Assembly: GCA_019096065.1 (NCBI GenBank)
Contig: JAGUCH010000001.1
Span: forward strand, 10,168,001 to 10,232,000
DNA length: 64,000 nt
Direction of reading: 5' to 3'
Source of the DNA: Paracyclopina nana
Taxonomy: Eukaryota; Arthropoda; Copepoda; Cyclopoida; Cyclopettidae
The notes beneath the pieces were generated by a model. It did not search any database and was not told the origin of the DNA. It was given only the letters and a program-made list of their open reading frames with translations. Shown here in pieces: positions 18,801 to 32,631 of the stretch; positions within the stretch are counted from its first letter, which is position 1; each line of letters begins with the position of its first letter. The position numbers were made by a program, and so were the translations under genes.

Positions 18801-21800
18801 TTAGCCAAAGTTGGTCAGCATTTTCGCCAAAAGAATGCGTTTCCCACGATTTTCTAAAAGAGAACAGAAGCTTAGCAAAGTGTGACATTTTCAGAGAGAC
18901 AAATTATCCCATGATTACATGGAGGAAAAGGTCCAATTTTGGAATCCTACTATAATTATCAAAATATCCTACTTAAACTGCACAATGGGAAATTTTGTAT
19001 CCTGGTTAGCGTAATGGAACCAACTTTTCTTGCTTTGCTCGTTGATCAGGCAAAATTGATTAAAGCTTTTAAGAGGGCATTTTAGAGCATGATCTGGTTA
19101 ACTTGTTTCACAGCTTGCTGTATCTACAATCCAGAATTTTCTAGTCACCATTGCATCGACAGAATTTAGCCATGATTGATGTAAACACATTTTTCACTTC
19201 GGACATGTGGGAGGGTCTCATAAAGGTAATAATGGCAAGTCCTCGGAAAACTGCTATTGTCTTGAAGGTCACAATAGAATTATTAGTGCATTTATTCCAT
19301 CCTGTGATTACAACAAGGAAATAGTAGCCAAAAACTATCCTGTGCGAAAAGTGGTCTGGCCAGAAAGAAGGCAAACATGTACCTGCCTGATTTTCTGTCA
19401 GGCATTAGCTTAAGTTAGGCAGTGATTTCGTGAACCGAATCGGCATCAGGAATTCATCGCATTCAAAGCAATGGATATTCTTGTGAGAAAGACTGACAAA
19501 AAGTTCAAGTAAATGTGGGACGCAGCACACTGAATTCCCTATAACGGAGTTGATACGTAGTCTATTTCCCATGACTTCAAAGTGTTCGTTCAAGTGTGGA
19601 AGCCAAAAATTACCTCGATTAAAAGTCAGTACGTTAATCGTCAATTCAGTCGCATCAGAAGACTAGCTCATTTTTGCTTGGTAGAAAGCTGCTGAAAATC
19701 CAGAGTAAAATTCTTTGAATCGAGTCGACCTTTCATAATAGGCCCTATGAGGAAGAGAGTCCTCCCGAAGGCTTTCCTTACGCCACCATTCTATAGTCAG
19801 CTGTGAGGCATGTAAAAAGAAAGCTTGGGTGTGGTGGTATTTACGCACTACGTACAAACAGGCCATGTGTCCCTAAAGAACGGTGGCTGAAGCTAAATTT
19901 CAAACATGTTTGACTGGCTTAAATCTGAGATAGGTTTTGAGCGCGAATTTTTCTGACGCTATTGAAACAATTATGTTGTAATTGTGGTTTTTTTTAGTCG
20001 GAGCAATGAACTTATTCTCAAGGCGACACATACATTGCCATGCACGGTTGGCTTTTTTCTGAACTAAACGCTTCCTAAATCGATATTCACTAAAGTGAGG
20101 ATTGAAGCACATACGTATACTGCTGTTAGTATACGAAACACGGTCACTTTTTTATTGATTTCTGCTGCGCGAGCTTTTACAGCCATCTCCACTGAGCAAA
20201 TGGGTCGTAAAAACTTGGAAAAGCTTCCGGGGGAGTTTTTGCGCATCAACCCCAGGCATCAACTTGGAGTCTGATCGGTATTTGTTGGCTACTCTTTTTT
20301 GTCACCTACGCTAATTTGTCAGCCATATATTATTGAAAGCAGGAGTTTCAAGCGTTCTAAGTAACAATTAATCGGGTTTTTTTCCGTTCAGCTTCTGCAT
20401 TCAAGTGCTTGGGAATATGATGAAAATTTTTTCTTAGTTTTGCACCTTCATTTGAAAGTAACTTACTTGCAGCTTGTGAGCATGAGAGATGGCTCATCAA
20501 GAGATTCCGTAATATTCGATAAAAACTGATATGTGTTGAGTGTATACTGCACTGAGGGGCCCAATGCAAAGCTGTGCCTTCTTGAATGTGTATGAAATGA
20601 AATGACTGGCTTTCTTTGAGTTAATATTTGTCCCGTGAAAATAATGTTGACGTGAAAGTGCACTATAATGCGCATTGCATGCAATTTGTCTCATCGATGG
20701 TAGAAGCCCATAAAATACATATTAATTCTCATTCCCGTTTTAAGTGGTTGGCCAAGTTAAGTTAAGTTCGTTAAAAGTTGAGCTTAGTTCAATTCCGTTC
20801 TGAGATATTTATGTTGGCAGATCTTAACTCAGCATAATTTTGTGCACCACGGCTTGCTTGCAAAGTTCAGTTGCCAAACTTAGCTTAGCTAGAGCTCTGT
20901 ATTTTGATGAGTAGATCGTTCTCAAAACTCGGTTCAGAAAAACAGCCTAAAGGTGGCCGGCCGGTCTACGGTAGCACGACATCTGCCCATTTATTTTTCC
21001 ACCGTTTATTATATAATGTTACGCTATTTTTTATTTAGTATTTGGTAATTGTACCGAGAAACCATGAACCCCTCAAAATTTCGTTCCGATAGGAGCTGTA
21101 GTTTGAGCTGTACCTTAGTAAAATTTTTCCAAAAAAAGTTCAGCTGTTGTTAAGAACGAGATACTCTCATCAAATCTCAGTGCTCTAAGCTTAGCTAAAA
21201 AGTGTTTTCAGCGGCGTAGCATCTGAACTTTGCTTTATTGAGAAAAGCTTACTCATCTGCATATCGGCATGGATTAAAATCGGTGAGGTATGCTAACCTA
21301 GGCTAGGCCTTTTCTTCACCGTTCAGGCGCGGTAATTCCTACACTTCTCAGGATCTAATCGATATCTTTAAGGTGAGAAATTGCTTCTTGTCATGTTTAG
21401 CAAACTCTAGCCCGGTTCCAGCAGCTGACATCAGCATAGAAAATGCGAGCATACTTTTTAAAAGTCTGGTAAGGTCCAGGATAGCTTACAGACCTTAGAT
21501 GTTAGCCCGGTTTTTTTTTGCTCCAAATTGGAGAGGAACCAGCCCTTTTCTCGCCAGAATGGTCTCTTGTTGTCCGCTGCTGGCCGCAAGTTGACCAACG
21601 ACCGGATCTGAAAAAAATTGACCAACTTCCTTTCGAAAGAATTTTGACAGTCTCCCTAAACATTTCCATCACTCCTTTGCTGCCATCAAAGTACTCTCTC
21701 ACGAGAAACTGCATGTGCATTCGGAGCAACTTGACGTTGTTATTTGCATCTCCGCGCTAATTAAAAGAGCTATGCGGGTCACTTAGTTGGATCTACTTGC

Positions 21801-24800
21801 TCATCTCATGGGCCGATGCGATGTTTGAACTAATTTGCTAGGGGGCGTTCGGGACCTCGTTTACAACAACAGATAAGAAGCAGGCTTCCTCTAAATATGA
21901 TTATCGCTTGAAAATCGAACCAGCTTTCCCCCAAACGTCAACTGTCAGTCTCTGATCGTAGCGCACAAGGATTCGCCGGTTCGATCCATCAATTAGCACG
22001 ATCTCGCCTTTTATGCTCTGTTCATCTACAAACTCCTTAAGGAATCGGAACTCGAAATTCCTTTGCGCAAAGGAGTTCTCAGTACATAAACTAGCTGCGT
22101 AGAGCTGTCGTTATGCATGGTTTTGTCATAATGCATTCCTTAAGGAACGGTAGATGAACAGCATATTAAGGCTCAAACTGACAGCCAATCTTTGGCTAGG
22201 TTTTTGATTGGCATGCGAGAAAAGCTCAAATTTCCTGAAGAGCTCTCAAAATGAGGAGGTGGTGCATGAATTCAATCGGCCAAAGTGAAATCGCAATATT
22301 GGGTGGTCCGAATCATAGCATTTGATGCAATTGAGGCGAAGGTCATAGTCATGCGCTCTTGATAGAGAGGCTTACAACACCTAAAAGTAGAAGCAGCGTT
22401 CCATCATCATAATCTTGAATTGAGGCCACTCCAGCTGCAATTGTGTGGAAATTTTTCATTCTTTTAAAATCGTTCCCAGCAAGTCTTGATAAGAAGGCTT
22501 ACTGCACAAAGCAAATTATGTTTCTCACGACGACGCAAAGTGAGCACCATCATTAGCCATTGCTCCCTTCTACGTCAACATGAAGACGAAAAAATCCGAA
22601 AGGAAGTATGTTTACGACATTTTCTTGAGCAATAAATGGCAGGTAGCACAATGCAAAGCTCCGGCCACTTTTTTGTGGGAAGAGGCCATTGTTTGGCCGA
22701 AGAACTCCGTGAGAAAAGGCTGACAATTGAATTTTAAAGTACTTATTCGTCAACTTTCTTTCCGTTGAACAGTTTTCCGGCCCATTTTTTTGGCCGAAGA
22801 AAAAGGCAGAAATTTTTGATTTGCTCCCCATGCTGCAAACGTTCCACCTGAGTTGACTCAAATTTTTTCAACATGGCGGTGCAGTTCATTGGTGATCACG
22901 TTGCCTGAGAAATTTAAAGGCAGACTCTTTCACTAGCCCGGTTCCAACACGGGATATCAGTATAGTATAGTACGGTAAACCAGTTAAGTCAGGTTGAGCT
23001 GAGCGCGCGAGCTAGCTGTGACCTGACTATGCTAATAAGTCAAGTTACGTCTCCTGACTTAGCTGATTTTCCTTGTTGGAACTGGGCTACTGCCTCCTTG
23101 ATGGATTTCGGCTGTAAGCTTCACTTTTTTTGGCTGCAGTTTGAGCGCGAGGATAGTCATGCGCCGCTGCATTTCGGTGGTTGGCCCACCCACATGTTCA
23201 TGGCTTTTGGGTGTGAATGAGGTCGTGTTCCCGTCTCACTTGATCATGATCATTATTCATCTCTATCTCTCTCGTCTTTTTTGACCTATTTATTATCCTT
23301 ATTGCTCGTGTTCGCCGCTAAAGTTTCACCCACACGCTCATCAGTTTCTGAGATACTGTGGATGCACAAGTTAAAGCAAAAATACATTCTATGCGAAAAA
23401 CAATAACAGTCCACTTGGCTTAGCTCAAGTCCACCACTTGTGACGCCATTTTTTACTCTTTGTCGATCGTGTAGGAGTCCATGAATACCAGGCTGATGCC
23501 AAAAAAGTTTGTTTAAGGCCACTCAAATCTGCCCTCGGGGACTCAATAGCACCTTTTTTGGCTTGAATTTCTGTCAATCCATTGAAGTCACTAAAAAGAT
23601 TAATCGGTGCACTTCTTTTCCACCAACTGGTCAACCATTTTATAGGCCCCAATTCAATTGGCTATTGAAATACACAAAGACCTCCTACTCAAATTCCAAA
23701 TGCTTAATTTCCCCTTCAGCGCAAATGCTACCAATGCATAACAGCATCTACAATTAATGTTAAAGCTTATCGTAGTTCCGACTTTGCAGTTGTCAACTTG
23801 TCTGTGACAAAATCTTGCTTGCTGACTGATAGATTATTTTAATGAGGCGACATTCTATTATAAATTCCTGGTTGCACTTTTCGTTAAAAAAGGCCACTGA
23901 TGATGTATCCGCATTAGTTGCATGCGCTTCAGCCATGCTTGCTTTGGCAAGTTTGTTGACCATTACGCATTATTTCCAGAATTATAGCTTAATGGGATTT
24001 CACACCAGCTGCTGTTCGATCACATTCCATTGTGAGAACTTCGTCAGCATAAAAACGCGAAATTCCAAGCAATTACTTTCGTGGTATCAAAATGTATTAC
24101 GTAGGCCAGAACTTCAATCATCTTAATGCTTGCGCACGTCAAATGAGACGTAAGATGCGCAACAAATACGCATAGGAGCGACTTTCGCGCTTGCAAGCAG
24201 GCTTGTGTAACTAACTACATTTCCTGCTGGTGTAAAGGAAACGAACTGCTACAGTGCCTTTTAGCAACAGATCAAGGTCGAGCTCAAAAATGTGTGTCGT
24301 CGAGACTTCGAAGCGCGTGCGCGCTCGTCCACTTCGCTCCTCCCATGAAAAACAAGCTTATTTGGAATGGATCTTTGAATGGTCTCAAATACCATGGTTC
24401 GATCCTGACGTAAAAGATTGGGCTTATGAGACTGCTTTTTGCTTCATAAATGCTCAGTTCCATCCTGTGAAAATGAGCATGTGTAGCATTGACGTAAATT
24501 GCACAATGAGGTAATAGCGTTGTCAGCCAAATGCAAACCCAGAAACGGTACATTGTAATTGAGTACTTGGATATTTGCTTACAGGTTGGGAAATAGCTAC
24601 CAAGAGGGGAGGGATGTTTTTCCAAATATTGCAAAACCCTCGGCAAAACCGACCGAGACCATCATCATTGCCGGTCTTCTGCAAGTTTACTAGAGGGGTG
24701 TCTGAGCACACTGGGCCATATTACCATGGAAAGCAATTTGTCATTCCATCTAATTAGGTGCACCAATGATGGGTTTGCATAGGGCTTAATCTACGTCTAG

Positions 24801-27800
24801 AACTCAGTTGCTACCATCATGAGCCCAGTGTGCTTCCTCGCAGCAGAGCATGCAAACTTTGTCAAGTTTCATGTGTACACAAAGTGTAGCAAGCAGGTGC
24901 TGGAGTACCAGAGAATCACCCCCAATGTACCCTATAGTGCCAGTCGTCGACGTCCAGTACTTCTTCACTTATTTATTTCCTGTTTCCAGACAAAGCTAGC
25001 GAAGCATTTCTTCAATTACCTTTTGTAAGGGTGCAATGCACCGATGTTTGTGCACTGTTGCTCCCATGCATGAGTTAGATTTCCATATCCAGGAAAATAT
25101 ATGTAGTAACCGCTGTGGGCTAAAGGATTTTAAAATTAGGTTGCTGATGTCATTTGCAAAGCAATAGCGGAAGTTACGCTTGTAATTTTACTTTGCGCAT
25201 TTCGCAATCTAAATCAAAAAAAGCCAAACTAGGCCCTCATCACAATGATCGTCGTGTTATGTGGATTTCAGTTTTAGCTGTCCATTGTGCTGCGATGACA
25301 CGAACGCCATAAATGCAGCAAATTTTTTTTCCTATAAAACTGGATTACGTGACCAATTACGTGAACAATTGAAGTTGGAACGTGACTTAAGCCTTGAAAG
25401 CTCGCCTGTGATGACAAGACTTCCAAATAGCCATTTTTCATTATAATTAGAAATTATGCCTTTTGGCCTTATTTTGTGGCTCAATCACCCCGCTGTTAGC
25501 TAGCTGCTGACGAAAAATATTTGTATGCATATGTAGAGCTAGGTGTGTTAACGACCCGCGTGCAGGCATAAATCCTAGCTCGTTTCCTCCCCGGCCCGGA
25601 ATCGAGCAATGGCACGATATATTGTTATAGGTGATATTATGCATTTTAGAGTACATAATTCATTATGATCCATGCCCAATTGCCGAAGATGACTGGCTAG
25701 GAAAAAAATGCTTCTCAACTAACTTTACTGCATCGAGAACAAAGAAACGAACCACTTGCATGAATAAGGTGTAGGCGTCACATTTACAGTTGACAAAATG
25801 CAGTACGTCTCGATTTTTTAATTATTTATTTTTGCAGAGTCTGAGCGGTCACACGACGCCCATCGAATGCGTCCGGTTCGGCCACACTGAGGAGCTGGTC
25901 TGCGCGGGCTCGGCCTCGGGAGCCTTAAAAATCTGGGACCTTGAGGCTGCGCGACTAGTCCGCACGTTGACTGGTCACAAAGCTGGAATTCGGTGTCTCG
26001 ACTTCCATCCCTATGGCGATTTTTTGAGCTCCGGCTCCGGAGATACGAACCTCAAGTTGTGGGACATCCGACGCAAAGGCTGCATTTTTACGTACAAAGG
26101 TCACAGCGAAACGGTGAACTGTCTCAAATTCAGCCCTGACGGACAGTGGGTTGCGTCTGGTGGCGAGGAAGGAGCAGTGAAGATTTGGGACCTGCGAGCC
26201 GGCAAATTGATGACGGAGTTCATGGACCACGGTGGGCCTGTCTACGATGTTGAATTCCACCCCCACGAATTTCTGTTGGCCTCAGCCTCAGCTGATAGAA
26301 CTGTCAACTTTTGGGACCTCGAGTCCTTTAACCTCGTGTCGAAGTCAGACAAAGACTCGGGGCCTGTGAGGTAACAACTCTTCTTTTTTTTTGGCCTCGT
26401 AAAAAGCTGGCCTGATTTTAATAAATCATTTCAAGGTCGCCGGTGAGGCCTCTTTTGTCTCCTATTGTTTGCTTTCTAGCTGCAAAGTTAAGCACGGCTT
26501 TTGTGAGCTTGTAGTCTACTGCTTTGGCTTTTCGTGCGACCACCGACTAAACAGGGATGAGCGTTCGATCCAGTGACCTTATTTTCCTGTAGTGTTGGTT
26601 CAATACGAACCCAGACCAGACCGTGACCTCATTGCTTGAATTCTCTTTTGCAGGACGATCACATTCCACAATGAAGGCCACTGCATTTTTTCTGGATCCC
26701 ACGATTCGCTGAAGGTCCATACCTGGGAGCCTCCGACAATCAGAGACACGCTGCTGATGGGATGGGGCAAGATAAAGGACATATCCATCGCTTCCACGCA
26801 GCTTGTGAGTTTTTCCATTAGAGCACGCATATTACTGTGATCTTTTTCTTCTTGTCAAATGTCAACAGATCGGCGCAGCGTACCAAATGTCGAACGTGTC
26901 ATTGTACGTGGTTGACCTGAAACGCGTTCAGCCCTTCGCGATGGCCACGACCTCGCGAGTGACGACTGTTGTGCACACTGGCTCCGAAATGCCACCAAAG
27001 AACATCGCCGATGAGTTCAGGCCTGGCCAAGTCATCCGCCGGTCGTTTGTGCGAGGAGACCAGAACGGAGCCCGTGGAAGGTATAAGCGTTTTTGCAGCC
27101 AACTCGCTGGTTACTAACTGTCGTGTGTTCTCAGCCCCGATGTGAAAGTTTCGGAGGAGCAATCGGATAAATCGGGAACGGATCCTGAAGACAGCGAGGA
27201 GAATTTCAGCCAGCCCGAAATAACGGATTTCCGCAATTACGAGGAGATTTTCCGGCCCCGAAGGCAAGAGCTGAACCGAACTCCGACCCAAGACGACGAC
27301 GACGACGAGGATGAGGAGGATGTCTTCCAAGCCCCTGACTGCTCTGAGCCGGAGAGCTTAACCCCTGTGGAGGCTCCTCCTGTTCCGGTGGCCTTGAGGC
27401 CTGCGCACCTGAAGGTGAAAAAGGCCAGCAAGAAGCCGTCGCCGTCGCCGACACGAAGATCTAGCCAGCCCGTGGGTCCCTCCTACTCCGGATCTCCAGT
27501 GAGGATGAGGAAAGGCTCTAACCCCACGACTCCCACGTCTGCCGGAGTTAGGCCAAACTTCTCCGATCCCCAAGCCAGTCCTACCAGGTACGTTGCTCGC
27601 GAGTGCAACGAGCTAGGGCGCCACTCGAAAGTTGGGATTATTCATTCATTGGATTTAGGTACAGCCGGCCACCTTCTAGTCCTATGCTGTTCAGCAGACG
27701 GAGGTCCTCGAGCGTTCAGTCGAGGTTTTGCGTTTCCAACTCGTACCCAATACTCGAGCTCAGGTTCAAATTCCGACGATTCTCTCCATAATTTGCTTCC

Positions 27801-29310
27801 TGAATGTCGTAGTTTTGATGCTGCACGATTCGAATCGCATTCTGGCTTTCCACTGCTTCAGCATTCAGCGCCGCATGCTGCATGTTGGCTCGCCCAATCA
27901 CGATTTCGGCGCTTTCTTTCATCGTATTTTTCATCGTTATACGTTTCGTTTTCATAGCGTGCTCATTTGCGTGTGAGCAATGTATACATTCAATCCGTTT
28001 AGATCGATTGAGCCAGGCTGATGAATTATGACACATTACGATTGGATGTATTGATCCACGCTTATAGTTTGCTTCATGAGCTCGGGACTAGTTGCATGCG
28101 TCACGTACAAAAAACTCCTCTAAGATGGCAATTGAATCTTCTTCTTTTCGGGTTTTTTCCAGGAGTCCAGCTGAACTGCTAGGTCGGTCAGCTTCGAAAT
28201 TGGAATTCACCTCGCTGACTCCGGTGTCGAAAATCCAGATTTTGAACAACATCTCGGAGAAAGAACGGCCTCTGGATAGGCCAACCCTGGTCCGTCCCCA
28301 AAGAACGTCGACTGTTGTGATCAGCAATCAGGAAAAGCTGCTGCAGCATGAGCAGCAGCAACTGTTAATGATGCAACGGCAAATGAGCTCTCCTTCGTCG
28401 TTAGACCTCAAGCAGACCGAATTCTGCAGCAACTCTTTGCCCGAACGGGAGAAGATGCTGGAAGTGATCCCAATGAACCTGGAGAAACCCACAGGCCTCG
28501 AAATGGGGGATTTCTTGCCCATGAAATTCCAAATGATGGGGCTGGGCGGGAACACTTTGGGCGGCTTTGACACGTCCAAGTTCTCCAGCTTTAAGAGCTA
28601 TGGCCACCCGCATGACCTGTCCGAGGCCGATGTCTCCAACTCAATACTCAAGGGCCACGATTCGATGATGGCTGCCCTCACCAACCGGGGCAGGCAGATC
28701 GAGATCATCCAAAAGCTGTGGCAAAACAAGGACGCCAAAACAGGTATGATTAAAGTAGACAAGGAATCACCAACAAAAGCTCCATTTATTCGCAGCTGTC
28801 GATCAAGCGGTGCTTTTGAACGACCAGACTGTTTTGGTGGATCTGCTCTCTGTCATATCCCTGAGGCCTTCCATCTGGAACTTGGACTTGTGTAATGCTT
28901 TGCTGCCGTCTCTAGAGAAATTGCTGCAGAGCAAGTATGAGATGTAAGTGGATTTTCGTCCGCGTTATGAATCGTGACGACTGTGACATGCTTCTAGGTA
29001 CATAACCGTGGGCTGTGATGCTATGAAGTTGATTTTGAAGAATTTCGGTTCTGTGATAAAATCCAATATTGACAGTCCCATACAGACTGTTGGCGTTGAT
29101 ATTTCCAGAGAAGAGAGGTATGCGCTGTACTTTACGATTTGTTGGTGGCGTTTTAATTTCAATGTTTCTGGTTGCAGGCACAACAAGTGTATGGAGTGCT
29201 ATAAGGACCTTGTAAAGATTCGCTCGCTAATTCTTAAGAGGCAAGCCATGCAAGGCAAACTCGGACACACTTTCCGAGAACTGTCCATTCTGATGCAGTA
29301 TCTAGACTAA
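15817..29310 (+). CDS. KATNB1: Katanin p80 WD40 repeat-containing subunit B1
   Basis: Regulatory subunit of the microtubule-severing enzyme katanin; targets the p60 AAA ATPase to centrosomes and stimulates severing. Ten coding exons, all phase-consistent: 15817-15865, 17154-17284, 25838-26370, 26654-26804, 26869-27080, 27135-27587, 28163-28743, 28796-28943, 28998-29117, 29178-29310, giving ~836 residues (human 655; the extra is a longer linker). Six WD40 repeats fill exons 2-5 ([45 protein letters not shown]). The linker has an acidic run ([11 protein letters not shown]), Ser/Pro stretches and a Gln-rich segment; the C-terminal con80 domain that binds p60 runs from ~[20 protein letters not shown] to the end. 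Exon 1 encodes only 16 residues before the [11 protein letters not shown] repeat, as in the family. Intron 2 is 8.55 kb, unlike its neighbours. Confidence 0.95.
21408..21517. repeat. Diverged copy of the AGCCCGGTTCCA TIR element
   Basis: CTAGCCCGGTTCCAGCAGCT near 21408 and TTAGCCCGG at about 21504 match the end sequence of the elements at 22934 and 37611. Here the two ends are in direct rather than inverted order and the middle is degenerate, so it is a decayed or rearranged copy. Confidence 0.35.
22014..22163. repeat. 150-bp Harbinger-like MITE with TGCTCTGTTCATCTAC ends
   Basis: Starts TGCTCTGTTCATCTAC and ends GTAGATGAACAGCA, a terminal inverted repeat shared with the elements at 35507, 53283 and 56697. 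An internal palindrome around TCCTTAAGGAA repeats. It is preceded by TTA and followed by TAT, so the 3-bp target duplication seen in the siblings is imperfect here. Confidence 0.55.
22934..23089 (+). repeat. 156-bp TIR element (TAGCCCGGTTCCAACA family), copy 1
   Basis: Ends TAGCCCGGTTCCAACACGGG and TTGTTGGAACTGGGCTA are inverted repeats. The interior (GGTAAACCAGTTAAGTCAGG, GAGCGCGCGAGCTAGCTGTG) is itself largely palindromic. The same sequence, reversed, is at 37611-37767. Lies in the large KATNB1 intron. Confidence 0.75.
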
Positions 29311-29686
29311 GAAGCATTTTCCATCTTCATTATTTCATTGTGATCCGCTCACCACCACCAACTCTGTATTTTTCTATTAATCCTTCCAGTTTTGCTGCTA
29401 TTAAGTAGATCTCAAACTTTGAGGGGGGGAAAGCCTTGCGTTTTCCCGCCCAAGTTTCACCGCAACAAGCATATGGCTCTTCCAATTTAATTTTGCTACG
29501 ACAGATGCCATAGTAGACACATTTTATCAGGCAGGAGATTAACCAATCTAATGACACAGGCAACAAAAATCTATCACCGCTGCTGCTGCATAACAATAAC
29601 ATATAAGTATGCCACTAAATATAACCATCATAATTTTTGACTCTTTTGAAAGCATGAATGTACTGTAGAAATCTTAAATGGTATAG

Positions 29687-32631
29687 TTATGCGTCCACCA
29701 GTTTTGCCAGTCGGGTTTGCTCTTCCGAGCAAGAAGATGAGTCCTCGCTGCTGATTTTGCTCTCATCGTCGCTGCAATCCTGAAAAGCAACAGTGAGGGA
29801 TTGACTTGTGGGTTCCGCGATCACGGCTTACAATCATGGGTCGGGAAGAGGCGCTAGTCTCGACCCTCTTCATGGGCGATCCCGGGAGGTAGTCGGAATG
29901 CGGCTTGGACCAGCCCAGCATTCTCGAGGCAGCCACCATGACAATCGGGACAATGCTGGTGAGGGAGAGCAAGGTGCCAACGCCCAGGGCCCACGCGGGG
30001 AACTCCGTTTTGACGGCCCGCGCGAGGCCTCGCTTCCAGGCTGAATATTCGGGGTGGTGGTTCAAGTGGAAGACAATGGACGAGACCAGGATGGAGCAGA
30101 GCATGACCGGCGCGAAGCATCTCCACGTCAACTGCCAGTAGAGGCCGGGAGTGATGCCGGTCATCTCCTCGATGTCTTGGCTGAACCTCTTGTGGCCGTA
30201 CACGTACATCACGGCGATGATCTCGATGAGGGCGATGAAGGTCAGCCCCATGGCACCGTACATGTCGAAGAGGGTGAGCCAGTACTCTCCAGCGCCAGTG
30301 GTGAAGACCAGACCGATGCAAAAGCAGAGCGCGCACGCCACACCTTCCAACGAAAGTGAAAGCACATAGTGGGGTTAGAGAAATTGCGAATTATATGGTG
30401 ACGACGTACCGGTGAGAATTGGCTTTTTGATGTGCCTCAGCTGGGGCATGTCGAAGAGAGTTGCGATCATTCCTTCGAGGATTCCAATCTGCGATCCGAG
30501 TCCGAGCGAGAGGAGCATCGCAAAGAAAAGCAGGCTCCAGAAGGGGGAGCCGGGAAGCTTGGTGAACACATCGGCCATGACGATGAAGGCTAGTCCCGTA
30601 CCGCTCGCAGCCTCGTCTAGGATTTCCTCCATGCTGCAGTTTTTCAGCTCGTCCTGCCCGACGAAGGTGTTGGTCATCAAATCCGCGTCCAGGACGTGCG
30701 ACGTCATCAAGCCTCGGTACTCCTCTGCCGTCACCTCCTCCGGGGCTATGTCTTGCCAAAAGGCGGTCAATGCCCGGATCAGAGTCACGTCCCTGCATGA
30801 CCCAGCTTGAACTTGCGAATTAAGCTTTTTACGGCTTTAAATACGAATACCTGCGCATGCAGTTGTCAAACAGGTGCTGCGCCTTGTAGCCGAGGATCGC
30901 GAAGATGACTCCGCAAGCGTAGACGGCCGTGAAGGCATTGCACGCAGACAAGATGAACACGTCCTTCATGCAGTTCGTGTTGGGCGCGTTGTAGCTGCCG
31001 AACGAGATGATTGAGCCGAAGGCCAAGCCGTAGGAGAAGAACACCTGGTTGGCAGCGTCCAGCCACACCGAAGGGTTCAGCAGCTTGTCCATCTTGGGCG
31101 TAAACATGTGCACCAGCCCCGCTCCAGAACCCGGTAGCGTCAGGCCCCGGATGAAGAAGATGGTCATGACCACGTAGGGAAAGCAGGCGGTGAAGTAGAC
31201 CACGTAGCCCGAGCTTTGGATGCCCTTCATCACGATCAAGTAGACGATGATCCACGCCAACGCCAGGCACACCACCATCCACCACTTGAAGCCGCCATAG
31301 TCGGAGATGCTTTCGCTTATGTCTAGGGCGTTCCTGTACCAAAAGTACGAAGACTCGGAAGAGCCCGCGCACTCAGGGATCGCCATGGTCAGGTTGCCAA
31401 CCAGCTCATTGGGGCACTCGGACCACGGCAACGCGGTCTGAAAGCAAACGTCGAATCAGTCCTTGGAAAAGAACCAGCCCTTCCTATTGAGGTGCAATGT
31501 AGTGCGTTAGTACGTGCTTCCGGTCAGTGCATTTTGAAAATCTATAGAGTTAACAGTTGATACTATGAAAATGTAAAGCATGTCTTACTTCGAGGCCACT
31601 TTCGGATGTCAGGGTCTAAAAGATAGGGGACATTTTTATGTGTGTGCATCATTTTTACCGCAGAGCAGCCTCGCGCGCTTAAAATGCGCGTTTTGATGGG
31701 CTCACCTTTATGGAGTTGAAAAGGTAGAAGAGGCACCAGGCAATGATGACGTTGTAGTAGCAGCCAACAATAATGGCTACTACGGTGGATCCCAGCCCAA
31801 TGCCGCCGAGCCAAGGATGCACTCGATTCCACACCCCAAAGGAGCCAGTCCTCATCTTTTGGCCGATTCCCAGCTCCAGCAGGAGCAGAGGCATGCCCTC
31901 GAGCACCATCATGACCAGGAACGGAATAATGAAAGCACCTGGAAATATCTGAAAGCTGACCTTGCCCATAAACTTGAAAAGAGTGTCGACGCACATGACA
32001 GCGAGCAGGATCAAGACGAATCTGTCTGCATTTCTCCTTTTTAAAAGTTCCCCAAAAGTATCATAATACAACGCGTTTGCTGCCGATGAAGCAAGTGTGC
32101 ATGCTGATGCGTTGTTGCCATCATTAGAAAGCTTTATTCGCCGTGCATATGAGCTACGTCAAAGCCTCATAGTATATTAGAAGAGGACAAAGAGGATTTT
32201 TTTTTGCCATAATGAGACAGAATTACAGTAAAAAAATCGGTCTGGATTTTAGGGATCTAGAAATCTTGTACGGAAGTGACTGAATTTTTCCCTAGCTTCA
32301 AAGTTGCATGTTCTTTTTTGCTGTTTCTGTAATGTAAGATGCAAGCAACAGCTGGCAAGAGTTGCATCACAGAAGCATTTTTCTCACCCCCTCCGTTTTG
32401 CTGGCAGAGGTATGGAAACCTCCAAATGTTGCCGAGGCCGACGCAAAATCCCAAGATGGTCATGAAAAACTGGAGTGGGCTTTTCCATTGTACTCTGGGC
32501 TCCGCTCCCTGGCCATCTCCACACTCAGCATCATTATCAATCTGAGGCCCTGTGATCCTGATTTCAGGGTTGTCGCCCCGATTCTTCTTCCACGGAAGGC
32601 TTGGTAAACTGCTCGTGAATGTATCTCGCAT
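29687..32631 (-). CDS. Sodium-dependent neutral amino acid transporter, SLC6A18/SLC6A19 (B(0)AT)-like
   Basis: SLC6 (neurotransmitter:sodium symporter) carrier predicted to move neutral amino acids across the plasma membrane with Na+. Six coding exons (-): 32631-32388, 31938-31706, 31437-30851, 30792-30410, 30343-29832, 29779-29687; phase-consistent, ~683 residues. TM1 has the Na+-site signature [18 protein letters not shown], continued over an intron into AFIIPF. TM3 region: [18 protein letters not shown]. Large extracellular loop: PWSECPNEL ... [12 protein letters not shown]. Then [11 protein letters not shown]-type TM5/6 segment, ISFGSYN in TM6/7, [18 protein letters not shown] (TM8) and [15 protein letters not shown]. 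Wording of these loops is closest to B(0)AT members, not to monoamine or GABA carriers; exact orthology is uncertain. Start MRDTF chosen as a plausible ATG upstream of TM1; an in-frame ORF continues further upstream. Tail is Ser/acidic-rich. Tail to tail with KATNB1. Confidence 0.88.

Larger units (their letters stand above)
17285..25837. other. 8.55-kb second intron of KATNB1
   Basis: No gene is supported inside it; the open frames on both strands are short and unlike any family I know. It contains three small TIR elements (near 21408, 22014 and 22934). AT-rich with many AAATTT-type runs. Regulatory elements cannot be judged without comparison to related species. Confidence 0.6.
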
